NCBI RefSeq assembly: GCF_024693525.1
Contig: NZ_JAILKR010000021.1
Location: forward strand, 1-5,119
Direction: 5' to 3'
DNA length: 5,119 bases
From: Selenomonas sp.
GTDB lineage: Bacteria > Bacillota_C > Negativicutes > Selenomonadales > Selenomonadaceae
This document shows, one piece after another, positions 1 to 4,610 of this stretch; positions within the stretch are counted from its first letter, which is position 1, and each line of letters begins with the position of its first letter. The translations under genes and the position numbers were made by a program. Under the pieces are notes generated by a model that saw only the letters and a program-made list of their open reading frames with translations, was not told where the DNA came from and made no database searches.

Positions 1-681
1 AGGCATGGTGTCATCAAGGCCGTAATGCCAGGAGGATGTGTTGAGTTCGATGCCCTTACCATCTGCGATGGCCAGTTTCAGGATTTCCGCCACCATATCC
101 CGGACTGCAGCAAAGGGATATTTCCCCTGCTTGTCATAACGGCTGATAAGATTCAGATGAGCCAGCACCGAGTAGTTCTTGAACTTCTTCATTACATCGT
201 ACATTTCCTGATAATACCGCTCATTATACTCCTGCTGGCTGCGGCCCTGCTGGAATTCCTGATTCCAGAACTCCTTGTTCTCTACCTGATGGATGGAGAG
301 CAGCACAAAGTCCAGCTTGTCCGCGTATTTCGCAAACAAAGCCTCATACTTGGGAATTGTGCCGACCTGCACGCCGAATTCTAAACCACAACGCAAGTCT
401 ATCTCTTCCGCAAAGTCTGTCTTGACCCGGCTGAACTCCGCAAAGTACTTAGGATAATCCACATTGGCCAAGGGCTGCAGTTCCTCTGCCGCCAGACCTA
501 TGCCATCGCCGCCGCGGTACTCGATACCGCCCTCGTCCCAATCCTTCTTGATGCCATAGTCCACGTGGTCGGTAAAGCACATTTCCTGCAAACCCAGAGA
601 AACAGCCCTTTTGGCCTGCTCCTCCATCGGTTCTCGGGAATCATCGCTGAACTCCGTATGCACATGATAATCTGCCAGCAT
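1..681 (-). CDS. hisJ: Histidinol-phosphatase, HisJ/PHP family (3' end beyond window)
   Basis: The 227 codons present encode a PHP-domain phosphoesterase of the HisJ type, which dephosphorylates L-histidinol phosphate to histidinol in histidine synthesis in the cytoplasm. The translation, done by hand, shows the PHP metal-binding motifs in order: HVHT (His6, His8), FTDH (Asp38, His39), GLEFG (Glu101), SIHQ (His131) and LAHLNLISRYD (His175). The family is usually about 260-280 residues, so roughly 40-50 C-terminal residues, including the last metal ligands, lie outside the window. Two ATGs are possible, at 687 and 681. The AAGGAGG at 696-690 is only 2 bases from the first but 8 from the second, so 681 (protein MLADYHVH) is chosen. 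It follows the MFS remnant closely and would be co-transcribed with it. No other his gene is visible, so a related PHP phosphatase with another substrate remains possible. Confidence 0.88.
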   Translation of the reverse strand, partial: MLADYHVHTEFSDDSREPMEEQAKRAVSLGLQEMCFTDHVDYGIKKDWDEGGIEYRGGDGIGLAAEELQPLANVDYPKYFAEFSRVKTDFAEEIDLRCGLEFGVQVGTIPKYEALFAKYADKLDFVLLSIHQVENKEFWNQEFQQGRSQQEYNERYYQEMYDVMKKFKNYSVLAHLNLISRYDKQGKYPFAAVRDMVAEILKLAIADGKGIELNTSSWHYGLDDTMP

Positions 682-689
682 AAGCATAT

Positions 690-696
690 CCTCCTT
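690..696 (-). promoter_or_regulatory. Shine-Dalgarno site of the histidinol-phosphatase gene
   Basis: AAGGAGG on the minus strand matches the anti-Shine-Dalgarno sequence fully. Its first base is the last base of the TGA stop (698-696) of the upstream MFS reading frame, an arrangement typical of translational coupling. Spacing of 8 bases to the ATG at 681, against 2 bases to the ATG at 687, decides the start. Confidence 0.8.
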
Positions 697-1598
697 CACA
701 AAACCTTTTTATAGACATAAGCGGCAACGGCCGCCTGGGCTGCCACCAATGCAGCCAGCAGGCCAAAGGCAGCATAGAGGCTGGTCTGATGCGCCAGAAA
801 GCCGATGGCCGCCGGCCCCATAAGGATGCCCAGATACCCCAGAGTGCTTACCGCCGGCACTGCCATGCTGATGGGCATATCCTGCTGCTTGCCCAGCAAA
901 GAAAAGAATACCGGCACGATATTGGCACTGCCGATACCAATGGCAAAGAAGCCCGTGTATAAAAGCAGCGAACCAGGCGCAAAGATTACCAGCAGGAAAC
1001 CCAGGAAAGCCAGCAAGCTGCCACCTACCACCACGGGTTTCTGCCCCAGCTACTGCACGGTAACATCTCCTAACAGCCGCATGACAAGCATGGCAGCTGA
1101 AAAAACCGTGAAGCCCATGCCTGCCAAAGACAGGTCAAAACCGCGGACAGTGGTGAGGAAAACACCGCTCCAATCCATGATTGCCCCTTCCACCAGAAAG
1201 GCAATGCAGGCCACTACGCCCACAAAGGCCACGATGCCCCGCGGGATCGCCACCATGGCCCCGCCACCCTCACCACCGAAGGGCAGCAGATGGCGGGCAA
1301 AAAAGGCCAGCGTGAGCAGCATTATCCCCACGGCAATGCAGGTGGAAATCAACGGTGTCAGCCCCAACGTGCCCACCCAGATGCCAAACAATCCTGCCCC
1401 AATAAATCCGCCCACGCTCCATAGTGCATGCATGCCGGACATCAAGCGGCGCTTGGCCGCCTTTTCCACGAGCACCGCCTGAATATTGATGACCACATCA
1501 ATGCAGCCCATCATCGCGCCGAAAACCAGCAGTGAAACGGCTGCCAGAACCATATTGTCTACCTGACACAAAACCAGCAAAAACAGGGCAAATACCAT
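696..1598 (-). pseudogene. MFS transporter, YbjJ-like family, interrupted by an in-frame TAG and truncated at the 5' end
   Basis: Two open stretches, 1598-1053 and 1049-696, share one frame and are separated only by a TAG at 1052-1050. Together they encode about 300 residues with some 10 hydrophobic segments, where a complete MFS permease has 12 segments and about 380-400 residues. Family-like motifs are IDVVINIQAV, RRLMSGMHALWSVGG and EGAIMDWSGVFL before the stop, and NIVPVFFSLLG and VSTLGYLGILMGP after it. These match the sugar/multidrug-type MFS group that includes YbjJ. The stop falls just after GDVTVQ, the cytoplasmic loop between the two halves where the family has a Gly-Asp and basic residues. 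CAG to TAG is a single C-to-T change and would restore VTVQQLGQK. The start at 1598 is already inside what should be transmembrane segment 3, so TM1-TM2 are absent in this frame. Substrate is unknown. Most likely a pseudogene. A sequencing error could explain the stop but not the missing N-terminus. Confidence 0.82.
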
Positions 1599-1696
1599 TG
1601 CCTCGTTTCGTTCAAATAGTTCCAGATAATCCCCTGCCCAAGCCAGGCTGTCACGCCGGTAGTCTTCGCAGCAGCCTTACTAGAAAGCCCCGTCTT
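1599..1696 (-). pseudogene. Out-of-frame codons that may be the eroded N-terminal part of the MFS gene
   Basis: In a frame shifted relative to the main MFS reading frame, codons from 1696 downward read KTGLSSKAAAKTTG and then VTAWLGQGIIWNYL. This has the flavour of the loop before TM2 and of TM2 itself in MFS permeases (GLS...G..TGVTA..G). In the main frame the codons just before 1598 read GDYLELFERNEA, which could be the TM2-TM3 loop. A frameshift around 1625-1640 would join the two. Nothing resembling TM1 or a start codon with a ribosome binding site is found between here and the terminator at 1731. This is a pattern judgement only. The same bases are also proposed below as a folded leader RNA, and both readings cannot be equally important. 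Confidence 0.35.
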
Positions 1697-1716
1697 TTAA
1701 AGCTGCGGGCAGGAAA
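1630..1716 (-). ncRNA. Candidate structured leader RNA (three-way-junction-like fold), no family recognised
   Basis: Immediately downstream of the consensus promoter at 1753-1726 (expected start about 1720-1716) the minus-strand transcript can close a 10-pair stem, 1716-1707 (TTTCCTGCCC) with 1639-1630 (GGGCAGGGGA), two of the pairs being G-U. Directly abutting it, 1706-1698 (GCAGCTTTA) pairs with 1679-1671 (TAAGGCTGC), nine pairs with one G-U, and its loop can add AAAG/CTTT. A smaller hairpin (CCGGC with GCCTGG) can form in 1658-1642. No motif of a riboswitch, T-box, 6S RNA, SRP RNA or tRNA was recognised. Stems of this size have an appreciable chance of arising randomly in 87 bases, and the region can also be read as eroded MFS coding sequence, so this stays a candidate. 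Confidence 0.25.
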
Positions 1717-1725
1717 TAAATCTAT

Positions 1726-1753
1726 ATTATAAAACCCTGACTGCATTTGTCAA
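1726..1753 (-). promoter_or_regulatory. Consensus sigma-70 type promoter ahead of the MFS remnant and hisJ
   Basis: On the minus strand TTGACA (1753-1748) is followed by a 16-base spacer and TATAAT (1731-1726). Both hexamers match the consensus completely. Transcription would start near 1720-1716 and run through the MFS remnant into the histidinol-phosphatase gene. The -35 hexamer lies in the loop of the upstream operon's terminator hairpin, and the spacer contains the hairpin's 3' arm. Since the MFS gene looks dead, the useful product is probably hisJ mRNA. Confidence 0.7.
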
Positions 1754-1763
1754 CAGTCAGGGT
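1731..1763 (-). terminator. Intrinsic terminator of the CMD-cupin/metallophosphatase operon
   Basis: CCCTGACTG (1762-1754) pairs with CAGTCAGGG (1743-1735), extended by one A-T pair (1763/1734) to 10 pairs. The loop is 10 bases, and TTTT (1734-1731) follows on the minus strand. It lies five bases past the metallophosphatase stop codon, the expected place for the end of that transcript. The T-run is short (four, then A), so termination may be incomplete. On the plus strand the hairpin is followed only by a weaker T-rich stretch. Confidence 0.75.
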
Positions 1764-1768
1764 CAGCG

Positions 1769-3049
1769 TTATTTTGCTTTTGTCACTTTCACCGTATCGA
1801 TCACCTGTCCATCGGGCAGGAAACATTTGACCGTTATCGCTTCGTCCGTCACCTGCATGGTAAGGTAATTGTCCGTTTCGGGCTGGGGAGCCACTACCTC
1901 ATCCAGCTGATGGTCAATCCATAAACCAGGATAGCGGACATTGCCGGCTACGCCCGTCAATATATAAAGCGGACCCTTACTATCCCGCTTGAAGTTTTTG
2001 ATATGCCCCCGATTGCGGTAGGTATGCAGATGGGCCGTAAAGACAATATCGATGCCCAATGCATCGAACACGGGCATGAACGTCTCACCCATAGCCGAAA
2101 TTCCTTCCTGCCGTTCCGGGCGTTTGTGGATGCGGTATTGCAGGACATCCTTATGCACCAGCACGATTTTCCATTTCTTGCGGCTCCTGCCAGCATCTTC
2201 CCGCAGCCAGCTCAGCTGCTCTGCCATAAGGCCCGGCTTGAACGCCTCGGTTTCATCCCACTGGCTGTTGAGCACCATGAAATGCACATCGCCATAGTCA
2301 AAGGAATAATAGTAGCGGGAAAAATCCCGGCTGTTGTTTTCCGGCACCACGAAATAATGAAGATAAGCCTCCGGCAGCCGCACCTTCCAATTCTGGTCAT
2401 ACGTTTCATGATTGCCCATCAAGGGCACAAAGGGAATGCGGTCAATCATACCATTCACGCCATGGAACCAGGCCTGCCATTGCGTATGGTCTTCGCCATT
2501 GTCCACGATATCGCCCATATTGATAAAGAATGCCGCCTGCGGATTGCGCTGGGCGGCATTTTGCGCTAATGCCTCCCAATCGCTATAGTCGCTGGACTGG
2601 GAATCGGGAAATATCAAGCATTCAAAATCCCCTGTCCCCGCCGTATGCAACGTATGCCAGCCGCTGGCAGCCTTGTCTGCCACCACGCGGTATTCATAAT
2701 CCGTATCAGCCTGCAGGTCTTGCAGGTTCGCCAGATATTGATTATTCTTCACGCCATCATCGGTGAAGAAATCCTCCAGCGCAGGAACGAGCTGAGCTTC
2801 CGCCTGCCCCTTAACACGGTATTCGATGGCTGGATTTTCCAGGACACCCTCTGCCTGCCACATGATGATCCGGCTATGGGCAGCATCGGCAGTGATAAGC
2901 TGCCGCAAGAACTGCGCCTCCAAGTCCCCGGTCAGATTGCGGACACTGTTAGCCGCCTTGCGGTACCAGGTGCTCTTGGCGAAAAACATGCCACCCGCCA
3001 GCAGCGTCAAAGCCCCCAGCCCCCCCGCAATAAAAGTCCTTCTCTTCAT
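1769..3049 (-). CDS. Tat-exported metallophosphatase, purple acid phosphatase-like
   Basis: A complete 426-residue protein. The N-terminus MKRRTFIAGGLGALTLLAGG has the twin-arginine pattern RRTFI followed by a hydrophobic stretch, so export of a folded, metal-loaded enzyme across the membrane is likely. The segment may remain as an anchor. Residues about 50-138 resemble the fibronectin-like N-terminal domain of purple acid phosphatases, ending in YEYRVV. The calcineurin-like phosphoesterase domain follows, with PDSQ (Asp149), MGDIVDNG (Asp180, Asp183), MGNHE (Asn213, His214), VLVHKD (His299) and TAHLHTY (His340, His342). This is a full set of two-metal ligands, though the first motif is DSQ and the last AHLH rather than the common GHxH. 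The substrate (phosphomonoester or diester) cannot be told. A GAGG six bases before the ATG at 3049 supports the start. It is the second gene of an operon, 23 bases after the CMD-cupin gene, with a terminator just after its stop. Confidence 0.87.
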   Translation of the reverse strand: MKRRTFIAGGLGALTLLAGGMFFAKSTWYRKAANSVRNLTGDLEAQFLRQLITADAAHSRIIMWQAEGVLENPAIEYRVKGQAEAQLVPALEDFFTDDGVKNNQYLANLQDLQADTDYEYRVVADKAASGWHTLHTAGTGDFECLIFPDSQSSDYSDWEALAQNAAQRNPQAAFFINMGDIVDNGEDHTQWQAWFHGVNGMIDRIPFVPLMGNHETYDQNWKVRLPEAYLHYFVVPENNSRDFSRYYYSFDYGDVHFMVLNSQWDETEAFKPGLMAEQLSWLREDAGRSRKKWKIVLVHKDVLQYRIHKRPERQEGISAMGETFMPVFDALGIDIVFTAHLHTYRNRGHIKNFKRDSKGPLYILTGVAGNVRYPGLWIDHQLDEVVAPQPETDNYLTMQVTDEAITVKCFLPDGQVIDTVKVTKAK

Positions 3050-3072
3050 CTGCTCCCTCTTTTCCTATAAAT

Positions 3073-3960
3073 TTACGGCAGTTTGTTATAGTCCTGCGCC
3101 GCTACAGGTTCGCACCATTCGTTAGAAGTATTCTCGCCCGGCACTTCCACAGCGATATGCTGGAAAGCGGAATCCTTGGCCGCGCCATGCCAATGCTTGA
3201 CATTCGCGGGAATATGCACGACATCGCCGGTCTTCAGTTCCTGCGCAGGCTTGCCCCATTCCTGATACCAGCCGCGTCCGGCCGTGACCAGGAGCATCTG
3301 CCCGCCGCCCTTGTCGGCATGATGGATATGCCAGTGGTTGCGGCAACCCGGCTCAAAGGTCACATTGCCGATGACCACCTGTTCCGTAGAAATCATATGG
3401 AGATAGCTCTTGCCGTCAAAATACTGGGCATAGTTGACATTTTCGCCGCCCACGGGGAACATGCTGGTTTCCTTGATGGCTTCCAAATCCATCGTATCGC
3501 TTCCTTTTCTCTCTGTATCCTTAGCTGCCGGTTCGTTATAGACCTCTTTTGCCAGATTGAAGGCAGCCCAGGCCTTGGGCCAGCCAGCATAGAAGCCCAG
3601 CTGAGTAATGACTTCTGCCATCTCTTCTTTGGTCACGCCATTTTTCTTTGCCGACTGCAGATGATATTTGAGTGAGCTGTCCACCATGCCGCTGGCCACC
3701 AAGGCCGAAACCGTCACGATACTGCGATCATGCAGCGAGAGTATGTCATTTTTCGACCAAACCTCGCCAAAGAGGATATCGTCATTATAGCGGGCAAAAT
3801 CGGGAGCAAACTCTCCAAGCTGCTGCCGTCCTGCCGTCTGGATTACGTTCACTGCGATACGTTTGTTGTTATTTGCCATTACTACTGCCTCCACCGTCAA
3901 AAAATCCGCTGACAAAGCAGTTGCGGCTGCCAGCCCTGCCGCGATGATTCTTTTCTTCAT
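3073..3960 (-). CDS. Carboxymuconolactone decarboxylase (CMD)-cupin fusion protein with N-terminal signal-like extension
   Basis: A 295-residue two-domain protein. Residues about 40-142 form a CMD/AhpD-like helical domain (QTAGRQQLGEFAPDFARYND, LHDRSIVTVSALVASG, NGVTKEEMAEVITQLGFYAGWPKA). It lacks the CxxC of AhpD peroxidases, so it is closer to the decarboxylase-type subgroup. Residues about 165-295 form a cupin with HWHIHHADKGGGQ (His211, His213, Gln221 as likely metal ligands) and HWHGA (His256 or His258). It resembles small Mn-dependent cupins such as those with hydroxynitrile lyase activity. Activity on a defined substrate cannot be assigned. Residues 1-27 (MKKRIIAAGLAAATALSADF and on) look like a secretory signal with possible cleavage after ALSA. 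AGGAG about 6-7 bases before the ATG at 3960 supports this start, but a second ATG at 3879 has an even better ribosome binding site and would give a cytoplasmic form. First gene of the operon, behind a MerR-type promoter. Confidence 0.87.
   Translation of the reverse strand: MKKRIIAAGLAAATALSADFLTVEAVVMANNNKRIAVNVIQTAGRQQLGEFAPDFARYNDDILFGEVWSKNDILSLHDRSIVTVSALVASGMVDSSLKYHLQSAKKNGVTKEEMAEVITQLGFYAGWPKAWAAFNLAKEVYNEPAAKDTERKGSDTMDLEAIKETSMFPVGGENVNYAQYFDGKSYLHMISTEQVVIGNVTFEPGCRNHWHIHHADKGGGQMLLVTAGRGWYQEWGKPAQELKTGDVVHIPANVKHWHGAAKDSAFQHIAVEVPGENTSNEWCEPVAAQDYNKLP
3888..3895 (-). promoter_or_regulatory. Internal Shine-Dalgarno site for a possible second start of the CMD-cupin gene
   Basis: GGTGGAGG inside the coding sequence lies 8 bases before an in-frame ATG at 3879-3877 (codon 28, protein MANNNKRIAV). 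The GGAGG core and its spacing are optimal. Starting here removes exactly the signal-like segment and leaves an N-terminus like that of ordinary cytoplasmic CMD proteins. Either both starts are used or the shorter one is the real start. Confidence 0.55.
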
Positions 3961-3993
3961 CCTGGTCTCCTTTTCCTGCTTCTTTCACACCTT

Positions 3994-4007
3994 AGGGAAC
4001 TGTCCCT
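3994..4007 (-). other. Small hairpin near the 5' end of the CMD-cupin mRNA
   Basis: AGGGA-CAGT-TCCCT can form a five-pair stem with a four-base loop, starting a few bases after the predicted transcription start (about 4014). It may protect the mRNA 5' end. It is short and could be chance. Confidence 0.3.
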
Positions 4008-4019
4008 GACTTCCGTTCT

Positions 4020-4050
4020 AATCTAGCACTTGAAGTTTACTTCAAGTCAA
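4020..4050 (-). promoter_or_regulatory. MerR-type promoter of the CMD-cupin/metallophosphatase operon
   Basis: On the minus strand the -35 TTGACT (4050-4045) and the -10 TAGATT (4025-4020) are separated by 19 bases, two more than the usual 17. An overlong spacer filled by a palindrome is the hallmark of promoters activated by MerR-family regulators, which untwist the spacer when they bind an inducer. The predicted start near 4014 gives a leader of about 55 bases to the ATG at 3960. No merR-like gene is present in this window. The -35 overlaps the stop codon of the DUF362 remnant. Confidence 0.8.
4028..4047. promoter_or_regulatory. Operator palindrome, likely MerR-family binding site
   Basis: A perfect inverted repeat: ACTTGAAGT, two bases (AA on the minus strand), ACTTCAAGT. 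It fills most of the 19-base spacer and reaches into the -35 hexamer. Length, symmetry and position match MerR-family operators, which have dyads of about 18-22 bases between the hexamers. The regulator cannot be identified. Organic electrophile or aldehyde sensors of the NmlR/AdhR kind are known to control CMD genes elsewhere, so one of these is a reasonable guess. Confidence 0.78.
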
Positions 4051-4451
4051 GCAAAAATTTCATCTGCTTTCATAACGCCGCGGTTCATGAACGAACCCCA
4101 TACGCCAGCCACCAGCACAAAAACGGCCAGGATGTCGAGCGATGCCACAATGCCAATATCCGGCGTGACCACAGGCTGGGCCGAGGTTCCCGCACAGTCA
4201 CAGTCCACACTCATATTGCGCATGACATTGATACAGGCGATTTTATCCTTGAAGTGGCTGACTACAACCTGCGTCAACTCAGTCATGCGCTCCATGAATT
4301 CCTCGTTATTGACGCCCCATTGGGAACCAGAGTCCCCGGCATGAATCATTTTCTTGACGATTTTGCCATTGGGCACCGGCAGCATTGCCGTCCCCTCGGC
4401 ATCCGTGATATCCACCGTGGGAAAAACCATCCAGCCATTGATCTGCACCAT
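4047..4451 (-). pseudogene. Remnant of a DUF362-family protein with several deletions
   Basis: The 134-codon frame contains pieces of a DUF362 protein, a family of unknown or iron-sulfur-related function that usually exceeds 300 residues. Residues 11-34 (VDITDAEGTAMLPVPNGK) match the region before the family's SHFKGH...GFGG segment. Residues 35-110 (MIHAGD, KIACINVMRNMSVDCDCAG, PDIGIVASLDILAV) match the region after it. The roughly 45-50 residues between are absent without loss of frame. The family normally continues ASLDPVALDQAC, but here ILAV runs into an unrelated hydrophobic tail, FVLVAGVWGSFMNRG, and stops at 4047. Upstream, an in-frame TAG at 4466-4464 blocks extension, no convincing ribosome binding site precedes the ATG, and the manA terminator lies close behind. 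The family alignment is from memory. Probably not functional, though the frame is open and a short product could be made. Confidence 0.65.
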
Positions 4452-4519
4452 TTGCTTAAAATCCTAGCGACCGTAGAAATATTTCGCACACCGAAATCCG
4501 ATACCTGCCGCCAAACAGC

Positions 4520-4558
4520 AAAAAGCGGTTCGCAACCTCCAAAGAGTTTGCGAACCGC
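4520..4558 (-). terminator. Intrinsic terminator downstream of manA
   Basis: GCGGTTCGCAA (4558-4548) pairs perfectly with TTGCGAACCGC (4535-4525), 11 pairs around a 12-base loop, followed on the minus strand by TTTTT (4524-4520). It lies 52 bases past the manA stop codon and has no T-run in the plus direction, so it serves the minus-strand transcript. It also separates the DUF362 remnant from manA transcription. Confidence 0.88.
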
Positions 4559-4610
4559 CTGTCAGTAATTTGCCGTCCCCACTTATGGAAATGGGGGCAG
4601 CTTATACGCG

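Noticed and set aside
25..384. Open frame of 119 codons on the plus strand with hydrophobic stretch
   Set aside because: Antisense to the histidinol-phosphatase, where PHP metal-binding motifs are in order on the minus strand.
1050..1052. Amber codon as a recoded amino acid (pyrrolysine or readthrough)
   Set aside because: MFS permeases are not known to use such recoding, no stimulating structure was seen next to the codon, and the gene is already 5'-truncated. A nonsense mutation is simpler.
805..1482. Long open frame on the plus strand (225 codons)
   Set aside because: It lies antisense to the MFS sequence, which has clear membrane-protein motifs. Its translation is Pro/Thr/Ser/Lys-rich with no recognisable domain.
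1630..1716. Cobalamin, TPP, purine or c-di-GMP riboswitch, tRNA or 6S RNA
   Set aside because: None of the conserved boxes of these RNAs that I know is present, and there is no T-loop or CCA-type end. Only the generic fold is retained as a candidate.
2003..2569. Open frame of 188 codons on the plus strand
   Set aside because: Antisense to the metallophosphatase, whose catalytic motifs are intact. No domain or ribosome binding site supports the plus-strand frame.
3157..3675. Open frame of 172 codons on the plus strand
   Set aside because: Antisense shadow of the CMD-cupin gene, covering the region that encodes its metal-binding motifs.
4254..4568. Plus-strand open frame of 104 codons
   Set aside because: It crosses the manA terminator hairpin and is antisense to the DUF362 remnant, with no supporting motif.
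4564..4610. Small CCCC/GGGG hairpin between the manA stop and its terminator
   Set aside because: The stem is only about five or six pairs with no T-run, and the strong terminator follows immediately.
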